Assembly: GCA_944380515.1 (NCBI GenBank)
Contig: CALWHT010000014.1
Span: forward strand, 1 to 64,000
From: an uncultured Roseburia sp.
GTDB lineage: Bacteria; Bacillota; Clostridia; Lachnospirales; Lachnospiraceae
Direction of reading: 5' to 3'
Length of the DNA: 64,000 bases
Shown in pieces: positions 32,946-42,240 of this stretch (the stretch's first letter is position 1; every line of letters starts with the position of its first letter). The notes beneath the pieces are model-generated. The model had not been told where the DNA came from. It worked only from the letters and a program-made list of their open reading frames with translations, and did not search any database. Position numbers and translations under genes: made by a program.

Positions 32946-33398
32946 ATGGCTAAGTTCAGATATCGGATGCAGAATATCCTTGATATCAAGGAAAAAATGG
33001 AAAATCAGGCAAAGACAGCATATGGGCTTGCAAATGCAAAGCTGGCATCGGAACAGGCAAAGCTGCGTGAAATCATGCTGCGTAGAGCGAGGTATGAGGC
33101 GCAGGCCCGAGAACTCGTAAAGGGAAGCCTGCGGGTACGCGATATAAGAGAATGCCGGCGGGCGATTGATATTATAAAAAGTCAGCAGAGAAGCCAGATG
33201 ATGAATGTCCATGCGGCGGAGAAAAATGTGGAGTTTGCAAGAGAGAGACTTAATGAGGCCATGATTGAGCGCAAAACACATGAAAAGCTCAAGGAAAGGG
33301 CTTTTGAAGAATTTAAGCAGGAACTGCAGCGGACGGAAGCAAAAGAGATTGACGAGCTGGTCAGTTATAATTATCACGATAACGGACAGGAGACATAA
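32946..33398 (+). CDS. fliJ: Flagellar export chaperone FliJ
   Basis: A 150-residue protein, nearly all one antiparallel coiled coil (KFRYRMQNILDIKEKMENQAK ... ), which couples FliI to the export gate FlhA. ATG 32946 has GAGGAG before it. The frame is open to 32844 but that part is the palindromic repeat and is not counted as gene. Confidence 0.92.
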   Translation: MAKFRYRMQNILDIKEKMENQAKTAYGLANAKLASEQAKLREIMLRRARYEAQARELVKGSLRVRDIRECRRAIDIIKSQQRSQMMNVHAAEKNVEFARERLNEAMIERKTHEKLKERAFEEFKQELQRTEAKEIDELVSYNYHDNGQET

Positions 33399-33424
33399 GG
33401 AAGAAATACGGACAGGAGGAAACT

Positions 33425-34264
33425 ATGGCAGAGGAAAAGGAAGCGATTGATAGAAAAGCGGCGAGGAAGGAAGAGAAAGCAAGGCGTAAGGCGGAAAAAA
33501 AGCAGATGAGAGCTGAGCTTGCGGGCTCGGATGACCTGGACGGGGATGAGGGCTCGGGCAGTAAAATCGCTGTTTTTTTTGTTTCGTTGATCATAGTCAT
33601 TGTCTGGCTTGCCATTATAGCGCTTCTCATAAAATGGGATGTGGGAGGCTTTGGCTCGGAAGTTTTGGCTCCTGTGTTAAAGGATGTGCCGTATCTGAAT
33701 CGGATTCTGCCGGATGACGCGGTAGAGGAGCTTTCAACGGAGGACAGCGAATACGCTTACAGTTCAATGGCGGACGCCGTCGAGCGCATCAAGGAGCTTG
33801 AAGTGCAGCTTGCGGAGGCGCAGAACTCTTCGAATGAGAATGCGGACTATATTGCCCAGCTTGAAGCGCAGTCGGAGGAGCTGCAGCGCTACAGAGAGGA
33901 AGAGGCGGAGTTTGAGGCAGAAAAACAGAGCTTCTATGAGGACGTCGTATTTTCGGATGTGGCGCCGGACATTGAGGAATATCAGCAATATTATGAAAGT
34001 ATCGACCCTGCAAATGCAGAGGTATTGTATCAACAGGTAGTATCACAGACACTCCAGGAGGAAGAAATTACAGATTATGTCAATACCTATTCTTCCATGA
34101 AGCCGAAAGAGGCGGCAGCAATTTTTGATACGATGACCGATAACCTGGAGCTGGTTGCGGAGATACTGGAAGGTATGGACGCAGAGTCCAGAGGTGCTAT
34201 TCTGGGCCAAATGAACACCGACACCGCTGCGAGGGTGACGGAAATCATGGAGCCTTCTGAATAG
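33425..34264 (+). CDS. MotE-like protein with MgtE N-terminal domain
   Basis: A 279-residue protein: charged cytosolic start (about 1-46), one TM helix (about 47-70, IAVFFVSLIIVIVWLAIIALL), a coiled coil (about 110-165) and a C-terminal MgtE_N-like/MotE helical repeat (YSSMKPKEAAAIFDTMTDNLELVAEILEGM split here as SSMKPKEAAAIFD and AEILEGMDAE). MotE is a periplasmic chaperone of MotC in some bacteria; here its place between fliJ and fliK, common in Clostridia, points to flagellar assembly. Confidence 0.85.
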   Translation: MAEEKEAIDRKAARKEEKARRKAEKKQMRAELAGSDDLDGDEGSGSKIAVFFVSLIIVIVWLAIIALLIKWDVGGFGSEVLAPVLKDVPYLNRILPDDAVEELSTEDSEYAYSSMADAVERIKELEVQLAEAQNSSNENADYIAQLEAQSEELQRYREEEAEFEAEKQSFYEDVVFSDVAPDIEEYQQYYESIDPANAEVLYQQVVSQTLQEEEITDYVNTYSSMKPKEAAAIFDTMTDNLELVAEILEGMDAESRGAILGQMNTDTAARVTEIMEPSE

Positions 34265-34306
34265 ATATCAGACGGTGGCAGAGCCGTGAAGAAAGGAGGG
34301 AGAGAG

Positions 34307-35788
34307 ATGGGAAATGCCAGTGTTTTCGGAATTGGGAACATGCAGGCGGTCGGAAACGGACAGATTATCCTTTCCGGTCAGATGCAGGAGGATATCCAGA
34401 TTCAGTTTTCAGAAGTGATAAACCAGATGGCGTCGCAGGCTGGAAACGCTTCCTATACACAGGAGCGGGAGGCCGGTGGAGAAATGCCGGATGACGGTAC
34501 GGTCACGCAAACCTCTCGGGACAGCTATGAGAAATACCAATACCGGGAGAATACTGTCAGGGAAGCGCCAGACGACGAGACACGTGTGGATGCAAAACAG
34601 CTTGACGAGTTGCTGGAATCATACGTCAAAGACGTTGTGGAAGTTTTGAAGGAAACGCTTGGAGTTACGGACGAGCAGATTGTTCAGGCAATGGAACTGC
34701 TTGGAATTTCGGCGGTTGACCTGGTAAATCCGCAGCAGCTTGCGGTGCTGACGGGAGAACTGGTGGGATGTGAAAACCCGGCGGAGCTTTTGTGCAACGC
34801 AGAGTTCCTTGCGGTGCTTGGAGAGGTGAAAACGCTCAGCAACGAGCTCCTGCAGGAGCTTGGGATGACGGCGGAGGAATTAGTGCAGTCATACACGGCC
34901 ATGGGCGAAACGTCAGACGTCCAGATGGAAATACCGGCGCAGGAACAGACCGGTGAGGCGGTGCAGATTTCACAGTCCAAAGATACTGTGGAACAGCAGA
35001 ATCAGACTGGGCAGCAGGCAGTGGAGGATGCAGCTGTTTTGGTGGCCCGGGAAGATACAGGAGCGTCTTCCGTTTCCGCGGAGACAGAGCAGAAAAGGAC
35101 GATGAGTACCAATGAGCAGTCTTTGGCGGAGGAGCCGGTGGTGCAGCAGACCGGTGAGCAGGAAGCATGGAAAGAGACGGCTTCCGGCAGCGGACAGCAG
35201 ACGGACGCACAGAGCCAGGGAAACAATCCGAATCATGCAGCAGTGCTGGAACAGGGACATACGGATGCGGTGGAAATCCCCGTACCGGAAACCTCAGCAA
35301 AGCCGGTAAGTCAGTTGGATACCTTTGATATGATCCGGCAGATTACGGAATTTACGAAGGTCACTGTGAAGGCGGCTCAGACGACAATGGAAATGCAGTT
35401 AAATCCGGAGCATCTCGGGAAACTTTATATTGAAGTGACCACAAAAGAGGGCAATGTTTCCGCACATATCCTGACCCAGAATGAACTGGTGAAAGAAGCG
35501 CTCGAAGCACAGCTGGTAGAACTGAGACAGAGTCTGAATCAGGCGGGCGTCAAGGTGGATGCCGTGGAGGTGTCTGTCGGAAGCCATGAGTTCGAAAAGA
35601 ACTTAGAGCAGAACGCGAAACAGGAGGAACATCAGGGCGAGGAGCAGGAAAAAGCGTCCGGAGCCGGAAGACTCAGGAGAATCAGCCGAAATGAGCTGGA
35701 TGAATTGACCGGCGTAATGTCGGAGGAGGAATCCCTTGTAGCGCAGATGATGGCTGAGCAGGGAAATTCCGTGGATTTTACCGCTTAA
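34307..35788 (+). CDS. fliK: Flagellar hook-length control protein FliK
   Basis: A 493-residue protein. The long, Gln/Glu/Thr-rich variable region (about 1-340) acts as the molecular ruler, and the C-terminal Flg_hook domain (about 350-440, TTMEMQLNPEHLGKLYIEV, SLNQAGVKVDAVEVSVG) switches export specificity by contact with FlhB. ATG 34307 follows GGAGGGAGAG; the GTG at 34286 precedes the ribosome binding site. Confidence 0.9.
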   Translation: MGNASVFGIGNMQAVGNGQIILSGQMQEDIQIQFSEVINQMASQAGNASYTQEREAGGEMPDDGTVTQTSRDSYEKYQYRENTVREAPDDETRVDAKQLDELLESYVKDVVEVLKETLGVTDEQIVQAMELLGISAVDLVNPQQLAVLTGELVGCENPAELLCNAEFLAVLGEVKTLSNELLQELGMTAEELVQSYTAMGETSDVQMEIPAQEQTGEAVQISQSKDTVEQQNQTGQQAVEDAAVLVAREDTGASSVSAETEQKRTMSTNEQSLAEEPVVQQTGEQEAWKETASGSGQQTDAQSQGNNPNHAAVLEQGHTDAVEIPVPETSAKPVSQLDTFDMIRQITEFTKVTVKAAQTTMEMQLNPEHLGKLYIEVTTKEGNVSAHILTQNELVKEALEAQLVELRQSLNQAGVKVDAVEVSVGSHEFEKNLEQNAKQEEHQGEEQEKASGAGRLRRISRNELDELTGVMSEEESLVAQMMAEQGNSVDFTA

Positions 35789-35813
35789 AAAAGATGAGAG
35801 AAAGGAGAAACGT

Positions 35814-36548
35814 ATGGCAATCATAGCAGCAGTAGAGGATGGAAAGTTGGTAGACAGCTCCTCAACTACGACAAGCAGTAAGACAGAGAACAGCAATGAT
35901 CTTGGCTACGACCAGTTTTTACAGCTCTTATGTGCGGAAATGCAGTATCAGGATCCATTGGAGCCGACAAGCAATACCGAATATGTGGCGCAGCTTGCAA
36001 CCTTTTCACAGATGGAAGCAACGCTTGCAATGCAAAACACCATTGAGAGCAGCAATGCCAATGCACTGGTTGGGCAGTATGTCATTATTAAGACAACTTC
36101 ATCAACCGGGAACACGACGGCAACCGCAGGCTTTGTAGATTACATACAAAAGGAAAACGGGGAGCAGAAGGTAAGTGTCAACGGTACATTGTATTCCCTT
36201 TCCGATGTGTATCAGGTTGCGGATCCCGAATATATAGAGGCGACGACTCTTGCGGATGCTTTTGTGGACGCAGTGGCGGCGGTTCCGGGAGCAAGCGTGA
36301 TTACGTTGGCCGATAAGTCGGATGTCAAAAATTTAAAGACTTACTATGACAGCCTTAATTCATATCAGAAGTCTTATATTGATAACGATACCCTGACCAA
36401 ATATAATGAGCTGATTAAGAAGATGGAAGAGCTGGCAGGGGAGTCCTGGTATGAGGATGCAACCGAAGTACCCGGTGACGGAACGGATGTCGACAAACCC
36501 GAGGATGGAACGGACGGCGACGGGACGGAAGATACACAGATAGGCTGA
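35814..36548 (+). CDS. flgD: Flagellar hook-capping protein FlgD, extended
   Basis: A 244-residue scaffold for hook assembly. The N-terminal FlgD core (about 28-75: LGYDQFLQLLCAEMQYQDPL, EYVAQLATFSQMEATLAMQ) is clear. After about residue 150 it carries a helical stretch (TTLADAFVDAVAAVPGAS, VKNLKTYYDSLNSYQKSYID) and an acidic Gly/Asp-rich tail instead of the usual C-terminal beta domain. SD AAAGGAG. Confidence 0.92.
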   Translation: MAIIAAVEDGKLVDSSSTTTSSKTENSNDLGYDQFLQLLCAEMQYQDPLEPTSNTEYVAQLATFSQMEATLAMQNTIESSNANALVGQYVIIKTTSSTGNTTATAGFVDYIQKENGEQKVSVNGTLYSLSDVYQVADPEYIEATTLADAFVDAVAAVPGASVITLADKSDVKNLKTYYDSLNSYQKSYIDNDTLTKYNELIKKMEELAGESWYEDATEVPGDGTDVDKPEDGTDGDGTEDTQIG

Positions 36549-36568
36549 GGACAGAAGGAGAGATACAT

Positions 36569-36964
36569 ATGAACAAAATCGGGAACCAGTTTACTTCCAT
36601 AGAGCAGGTAACTGACCGGTATCTGAATCGAAACAGCACGGATGCGATAAATTCGAACGGTGTCTCTTTTGAGGAAATATTAAAACAGAAACAGGACGTT
36701 ACTGAAAGCCAGGGACTTAAGTTTTCAAAACATGCGGCAATGCGCTTGACGGACAGGAATATCAGTCTTTCCGCGGAGCAGAGTGAGCGCTTGGAAACGG
36801 GAGTGCTTAGGGCGGGCGAAAAAGGAATTGAAGAATCACTTGTAATTGTGGATTCGCTGGCATTTATCGTGAATGTTCCGAATAAAACGGTCGTTACGGC
36901 ATTGGACCAGAGTGAGTCCGGAAATAACATTTTTACCAATATTGATGGTGCTGTCATTATGTAG
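36569..36964 (+). CDS. Flagellar operon protein (TIGR02530 family)
   Basis: A 131-residue protein of the flg_opr family, always found between flgD and flgE in Firmicutes flagellar operons. The core GLKFSKHAAMRLTDRNISLS and SLVIVDSLAFIVNVPNKTVVTAL is diagnostic. Its exact role is unknown; it is thought to aid hook assembly. Confidence 0.92.
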   Translation: MNKIGNQFTSIEQVTDRYLNRNSTDAINSNGVSFEEILKQKQDVTESQGLKFSKHAAMRLTDRNISLSAEQSERLETGVLRAGEKGIEESLVIVDSLAFIVNVPNKTVVTALDQSESGNNIFTNIDGAVIM

Positions 36965-37045
36965 CCGGACCTTTCAGGAGGCGAAAATTCCCTGACTGAC
37001 AGAGGGGAATGCGGCACCAAAGGAGTTTCAGGAGGTCATTTCATT

Positions 37046-38695
37046 ATGATGAGATCAATGTATTCTGCTGTGTCTGGTCTTAAGACACATCAGACAAAAA
37101 TGGACGTTATCGGTAACAATATCGCAAACGTCAACACCGTAGCTTTTAAGTCATCCTCGGTTGTATTTCAGGATGTATTATATCAGTTGTCAAGCAATGC
37201 ATCGGGAGCAAATGCAACGACCGGCGTCGGCGGCGTCAACGCGAAGCAGATTGGTCTCGGTGTAACCACCGGTGCGACAAACTTAAGCATAACTACCTCG
37301 GGAGCTGCCGAGACAACGGGAAATCCGTTTGACATCCGTCTTTCCGACCAGTCTACGACAAACTTCTTTATCGTAAATAACGGTTCTGAGAATCTGTTTA
37401 CAAGGTCGGGCTCTTTTTATGTGGACGGCGCGGGCAACCTGTGTATGACGTCCACCGGATATACCGTTATGGGCTGGCAGGCGGATCCGGACACGGGAGA
37501 GATTCGGAAAGATACCGTGACGGCGCTGCGTGTCATGCAGTCGTCAAACCTCACATCCGCTGCTGAGGCGACGACGCGCGCAAATGTTTCCGGTGTACTG
37601 GATAAGAACGATTCCGATGTTATGAGCGACACCGGGTTAATCAAAACACTGACCTTTTACGATAACCTGGGCTATTCCTATACGGCGCGTTTTGCCATTA
37701 AAGCCACCGGAACGGACGGCTCCTACACTGTAGAATTGCAGAGCATCCTAAACAGCGACGGCACAACCTTCTACGACCCGGAGACAAGCAATATACCGCT
37801 TGACGATGTATTCGGTATTGAGACGCAGGATGCGACGCTTGGAACCTACGATGAGGTACAGAGCGGCTTTTATTACGACACTGCAAGTGGAAACTACTAT
37901 GTCGGCAGCGATAATACCGGCACGCAGATTACCTGGGATCCAGGACAGGGAATGTTTACGGATGTGGGCGGCGGAACCTATACGTTAAAGCAGGTATTCG
38001 GCATTTCCGACGCAATGGTAGAGAAAATCGCCGACGGCGAGGCGACGCCGAATCTTACAAACGGTGTTCTTACGATTACCGGTGACGTGGTGGATTATTC
38101 CCTGCAGTTCAGTACCTCGGACGGTACGTTTATCGGAATCGGCGGCAGAGGTTCTGCCAATATGACCAGCACTGTGAGCTTAAATATGAGCAGCCTCGGC
38201 AATAACCCGACGCAGTTTGAGGATATCGTAATTGATTTTTCCACGCTGATCGATTCCAACAACGGTGGTAAGTCGACGGCGGTTATGGAGACAGGGGATG
38301 TTTCCGACGGCACGACCGGAAAGGGCAAAAAACTTGGAGCTCTGATTGGTTTGTCGATTGACAATAACGGTGTCATTACCGGTACTTATGACAACGGAAA
38401 TACGGAGACGCTGGGACAGATTGCGGTGGCACAGTTTGCAAATGCCTCCGGTCTGGAAAAGGTCGGCGACAACTGTTACAAGACGACCTTAAACTCCGGA
38501 GAATTTGACGGAATCGGCGTTGAGATTTCTGCCGATGGAAGTTCGATGTCATCCGGGGAGCTGGAGATGTCCAATGTGGATTTGTCAACGGAGTTTACAC
38601 AGATGATTATCACTCAGCGTGGATTCCAGGCAAATTCGCGTGTTATTACCACATCGGATACCCTGCTGGAGGAGCTGGTAAATCTGAAGCGTTAA
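37046..38695 (+). CDS. flgE: Flagellar hook protein FlgE
   Basis: A 549-residue hook subunit. The N-terminus MRSMYSAVSGLKTHQTKMDV and GNNIANVNTVAFKSS is the rod/hook signature; the C-terminus (VDLSTEFTQMIITQRGFQANSRVI in parts) forms the matching helix. The middle is a large exposed D1/D2 region. SD CAGGAGG. In the 81-bp gap before it, TTTCAGGAGG occurs twice. Confidence 0.95.
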   Translation: MMRSMYSAVSGLKTHQTKMDVIGNNIANVNTVAFKSSSVVFQDVLYQLSSNASGANATTGVGGVNAKQIGLGVTTGATNLSITTSGAAETTGNPFDIRLSDQSTTNFFIVNNGSENLFTRSGSFYVDGAGNLCMTSTGYTVMGWQADPDTGEIRKDTVTALRVMQSSNLTSAAEATTRANVSGVLDKNDSDVMSDTGLIKTLTFYDNLGYSYTARFAIKATGTDGSYTVELQSILNSDGTTFYDPETSNIPLDDVFGIETQDATLGTYDEVQSGFYYDTASGNYYVGSDNTGTQITWDPGQGMFTDVGGGTYTLKQVFGISDAMVEKIADGEATPNLTNGVLTITGDVVDYSLQFSTSDGTFIGIGGRGSANMTSTVSLNMSSLGNNPTQFEDIVIDFSTLIDSNNGGKSTAVMETGDVSDGTTGKGKKLGALIGLSIDNNGVITGTYDNGNTETLGQIAVAQFANASGLEKVGDNCYKTTLNSGEFDGIGVEISADGSSMSSGELEMSNVDLSTEFTQMIITQRGFQANSRVITTSDTLLEELVNLKR

Positions 38696-38750
38696 CAGAT
38701 TTTGGTAACGTAAAAACCGGGTAAAATTTAAAAGACGGGCGGGAATTATA

Positions 38751-38779
38751 TTCACATATTTTTGGGTGTGTGGTATAAT
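38751..38779 (+). promoter_or_regulatory. Internal promoter before flbD-motAB
   Basis: TTCACA (38751-38756), 17 bp, and TATAAT (38774-38779) with an extended -10 TG (38771-38772). It lies in the 134-bp gap after flgE, the only place in the middle of the operon with such a gap and promoter, so flbD-motA-motB and later genes may be boosted separately. Confidence 0.6.
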
Positions 38780-38829
38780 ACCGCCGAACCCGATTGACGA
38801 AAAATTTTACGGTGAGGGAGGAACGTTTT

Positions 38830-39030
38830 ATGATTGAAGTTACGAGGCTGAACGGCACGACGGTTCTCATCAATGCAGAGTTGATTGAGATGGTGGAAGA
38901 GACGCCGGACACGGTTATTTCCCTTACAACAGGCAGGAAATTAATTGTAAAAGAAAGTAGACAAGAAGTCAAAAGTTTAGTAAAATCATACAAAAGGGAC
39001 ATTGTGAAGGCCGCGTGGACGGAAAAATAA
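38830..39030 (+). CDS. flbD: Flagellar FlbD family protein
   Basis: A 66-residue FlbD-family protein (MIEVTRLNGTTVLINAELIE, TVISLTTGRKLIVKES). It is found next to motAB in many Firmicutes; its role is not established (the name does not imply the Caulobacter regulator). ATG 38830 follows GAGGGAGGAA; the longer frame from 38794 lacks a site. Confidence 0.9.
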   Translation: MIEVTRLNGTTVLINAELIEMVEETPDTVISLTTGRKLIVKESRQEVKSLVKSYKRDIVKAAWTEK

Positions 39031-39085
39031 TTCCCACGGAAGGGATTTTACAAATAGAAAAAATCAGGGATGGTAGGTGAATAAA

Positions 39086-39883
39086 TTGGATATAGCTTCT
39101 TTGGTCGGAATGATAGCCGGCGCTATCGTGTTTGTTTATGGGGTTTATTCCAGTGCCGGTTTCGGCGGATTGTACAACATGTATGATTATCCTTCAATTA
39201 TTATTACAATTGGAGGTTCCCTCACAGGTACGATTGCCTCTTTTAAAATGAAGGAATTCGTCACAGCCATGAAGAGCTTTCGGCTGGCATTTAAAGAGGA
39301 GGTGCAGGATCCGGGGGCGGTCATTGCAAATATTATAGGACTCTCCAATACGGCAAGAAAGGAAGGCCTGCTTGCGCTGGAGGAGGCAGCAAACGGAATC
39401 GAAGATGATTTCCTCAAAAAAGGAATCATGCTTGTGGTGGACGGTACGGATCCGGAGTTGGTCCGCGGCATTATGGAGACGGATTTGTCCTGCATAGAAA
39501 GCAGACATAAAAAAACAATTGCCGTGTGGGAAAAATGGGCGGAGCTTGGTCCTGCCTGGGGTATGATTGGAACCCTGATCGGTCTGATACTGATGCTGAA
39601 TGACATGAATGACCCTTCTACGATCGGACCGGCAATGGCAGTTGCGTTGGTAACGACGCTGTATGGGTCTCTGATTGCAAACTGGCTGTGCAGTCCGATT
39701 GCAAACAAGCTGAAGGTGAACAATGATACAGAGATGATGATGAAGGAAATTACGGTGGAGGGGATTCTGTCGATTCAGGCAGGAGAGAATCCGCGTGTCA
39801 TAGAGGAAAAGCTGAAATCATTCCTTGCACCCTCCGTGCGTAACAGTGAGGCGCCGGAGAGTGAAGGCGGAGGTGAAGAATAG
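39086..39883 (+). CDS. motA: Flagellar motor stator protein MotA
   Basis: A 265-residue membrane protein of the ion-driven stator. Four membrane segments (about 3-25, 34-52, 148-170, 178-200), with GPAWGMIGTLIGLILML and TTLYGSLIANWLCSPIANKL matching the conserved TM3-TM4 region. Two starts are possible: GTG 39077 and TTG 39086; the second has AGGTGA 5 nt upstream and gives the usual MDIASL start, so it is preferred. One base overlaps the motB GTG. Confidence 0.93.
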   Translation: MDIASLVGMIAGAIVFVYGVYSSAGFGGLYNMYDYPSIIITIGGSLTGTIASFKMKEFVTAMKSFRLAFKEEVQDPGAVIANIIGLSNTARKEGLLALEEAANGIEDDFLKKGIMLVVDGTDPELVRGIMETDLSCIESRHKKTIAVWEKWAELGPAWGMIGTLIGLILMLNDMNDPSTIGPAMAVALVTTLYGSLIANWLCSPIANKLKVNNDTEMMMKEITVEGILSIQAGENPRVIEEKLKSFLAPSVRNSEAPESEGGGEE

Positions 39884-40692
39884 TGGCAAGAAAGAGGCAG
39901 CCGGATGAGCCGAAGGGCGGAGCGGCGTGGATGAACACCTTTGCGGATTTGATGAATCTGCTGCTGTGTTTCTTCGTGTTGCTGTTTTCCATGTCAACGG
40001 TGGATGCCGAGAAGTTTGAAAAAATTGTGGCATCATTTCAGAGTACATTCAGTATTCTTCCGAGCGGAGGAGCTTCGATTGGCGAGGGTGAACTGGTTTC
40101 TTCCGGTGTAAGTCAGTTGGAGATGCTTGATTCCTATTATAAGGAACAGGCAAATTCACAGTCACAGGAGGAATCCGAAGAGGAGCAGGATGTCGTGGAA
40201 GCTTATCAGGAACAGGCGCTGGCGGAATCGGAAGAGATGATGGAGAATATCGAGGACGCGGTTGCGCGCTACGGTATTCAGGATGAGGTGGAGCTTGACT
40301 TTAACGGACAGTATGTCATGCTGAATATGAGCGGAGCATTGCTGTTTGATTCCGCGCAGGCGGAAATCCGTCAGGAGGCGTACCCTCTGATTGACAAAAT
40401 AGGCAAGCTGTTGGAACCATACAGTGATAATATCATAGAAGTGGAAGGGCATACTGATAATGTGCCGATACATTCGCAGAGGTATGAGGATAATGATGTG
40501 CTTTCCTTTTACCGCGCGCGGGCAGTTGCGGATTATCTGCGTGAGATTACGTCTTTGGATCCGGCGAACATTAAGGCCTCGGGAAGGGGAGAATATGTGC
40601 CGGCTGCAGATAATACAACCGAGGAAGGACGGGCGAGAAACAGGCGCGTCGTCATAAAAATATATAATTCTTATAGTTCATATTCGGAGTGA
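39883..40692 (+). CDS. motB: Flagellar motor stator protein MotB
   Basis: A 269-residue stator subunit. The single TM helix (about 19-38) contains Asp22 (TFADLMNLLLCFFVLLFSMS), the ion-carrying residue. The C-terminal OmpA-like peptidoglycan-binding domain shows VEGHTDNVPIHSQRYEDN and GRGEYVPAADNTTEEGRARN. The start is GTG at 39883. Confidence 0.95.
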   Translation: MARKRQPDEPKGGAAWMNTFADLMNLLLCFFVLLFSMSTVDAEKFEKIVASFQSTFSILPSGGASIGEGELVSSGVSQLEMLDSYYKEQANSQSQEESEEEQDVVEAYQEQALAESEEMMENIEDAVARYGIQDEVELDFNGQYVMLNMSGALLFDSAQAEIRQEAYPLIDKIGKLLEPYSDNIIEVEGHTDNVPIHSQRYEDNDVLSFYRARAVADYLREITSLDPANIKASGRGEYVPAADNTTEEGRARNRRVVIKIYNSYSSYSE

Positions 40693-40708
40693 ACGGGAAG
40701 GTAGACTT

Positions 40709-41233
40709 ATGAAAAAAAATCTGATTTCAGTAATAATTCTGGCATTGGTTCTGGCAAATCTTATTTTGAGCGCGATTCTTGTTTTCACGATAATCCCACA
40801 GACAACGAAGTCAAACGAATTGATTGACCAGGTATGTGCGGCGATTAATCTGGAATTACAGAGCGGAGACGGCACGGCAACACCGGAGGTTCCGATTGAG
40901 GATATCGAAACCTACGCAATCGAGGACAGCTTTACGGTAAATCTGAAAAACGGCGATGACGGGCAGACGCATTATGCTGTGTTTTCTGTAAGCTTGTCTT
41001 TGAACACCAAAAGCGACGGCTATGAGACGTACGGCGGTTCGGAGGGACTTTCCGCTAAGGAGACCATTATCCAGAGCCAGATTAATACCATTGTGAACAG
41101 CTATACGCTGGAAGAATTCAGTGCGAACGGTTATCAGAATGTAAAAGACGATATTTTAACGTCGCTGCAGGATATGTTTGGAGGCTCGGACTTCATCGTT
41201 GGTGTGAACTTCTCAAGTGTGCAGACACAATAG
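40709..41233 (+). CDS. fliL: Flagellar basal-body associated protein FliL
   Basis: A 174-residue single-pass protein (TM at about 6-28) with an extracellular SPFH-like FliL domain; FliL rings surround stators and increase torque. The AIEDSFTVNLKNGDDGQTHY segment and the amphipathic C-terminus fit the family, which is poorly conserved. It lies between motB and fliM as in related operons. Confidence 0.85.
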   Translation: MKKNLISVIILALVLANLILSAILVFTIIPQTTKSNELIDQVCAAINLELQSGDGTATPEVPIEDIETYAIEDSFTVNLKNGDDGQTHYAVFSVSLSLNTKSDGYETYGGSEGLSAKETIIQSQINTIVNSYTLEEFSANGYQNVKDDILTSLQDMFGGSDFIVGVNFSSVQTQ

Positions 41234-41258
41234 TACTCGAATAAGGTGGTGAGAAAGA

Positions 41259-42239
41259 ATGGGTGAAGTCTTATCTCAAAATGAGATAGATAACTTGCTT
41301 AAGGCGTTAAGCAGCGGCGAACTCGACGTAGATGAAATAAAAGATAAGGATGAAAAACAGGTTAAGAACTATGATTTTGCCCGTCCTGCAAAGTTTTCCA
41401 AGGAGCACTTGCGCACACTTGAAATTATATTTGAGCATTACGGGAGGCTTTTATCGACAAATCTTCCGGTTTATTTGAGAAAGAATGTTCAGATTGAGGT
41501 GATGAATTCCGAGGCTGTGACCTATTCGGAGTTTACGAATGCCCTCTCAAATCCGGTACTGCTCGGTATTGTGAATTTTGCTCCGCTGAAAGGAAATATT
41601 ATCATAGAAATTGCGGAAAATCTCGGCTATGCCATTGTAGACAGAATGCTTGGAGGCAAGGGCCTGCCATTAGAAAAGGCAAGAGATTTTTCGGAGATTG
41701 AGCTTTTGATTCTGGAACGTATTTTTAATGTGGCGGTGAATCTTTTAGAGGAGCCGTGGGAGAGCGTATGCAAGGTGGAGCCGCGGCTTGAACGCATTGA
41801 AACCAACTCCCAGTACGCGCAGATTATTTCTCCGACGGAGATGATCGCGCTTGTGACATTAAATATCAAGATTGGTGAAGTGGAAGGGCTTTTGAATGTC
41901 TGTCTGCCTTATATTACGCTGGAGAGCGTAATGGATAAGCTGAATACGAAGTATTGGTATTCCAGCCTTCAGGAGAAAGACGAACAGCAGTATACAGACA
42001 AAATGCAGGCACTGATTTCCAGAGCGCCGATACCGATCAAAGCGGTGTTGGGGAACAGCACCATTTCAGTCAATGATTTTCTCGGCTTACAGAGAGGTGA
42101 TGTCATCCGGCTGGATACCAGGACGGACGGGGAACTCAGTATTTATGTTGGAAATATGAAGAAATTTACTGCTCTGCCGGGAGCTTCCGGTGATAACTAT
42201 GCAGTAAGAATTACATCAGTGATTAGGGAGGAGCAGTAA
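41259..42239 (+). CDS. fliM: Flagellar motor switch protein FliM
   Basis: A 326-residue C-ring protein. The N-terminal CheY-P binding motif LSQNEIDNLLKAL (5-17), a CheC-like middle domain (about 45-230) and a C-terminal SpoA domain (about 250-325, IPIKAVLGNSTISVNDFLGLQ) are present. SD AAGGTGG. One base separates it from fliY. Confidence 0.95.
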   Translation: MGEVLSQNEIDNLLKALSSGELDVDEIKDKDEKQVKNYDFARPAKFSKEHLRTLEIIFEHYGRLLSTNLPVYLRKNVQIEVMNSEAVTYSEFTNALSNPVLLGIVNFAPLKGNIIIEIAENLGYAIVDRMLGGKGLPLEKARDFSEIELLILERIFNVAVNLLEEPWESVCKVEPRLERIETNSQYAQIISPTEMIALVTLNIKIGEVEGLLNVCLPYITLESVMDKLNTKYWYSSLQEKDEQQYTDKMQALISRAPIPIKAVLGNSTISVNDFLGLQRGDVIRLDTRTDGELSIYVGNMKKFTALPGASGDNYAVRITSVIREEQ

Positions 42240-42240
42240 G

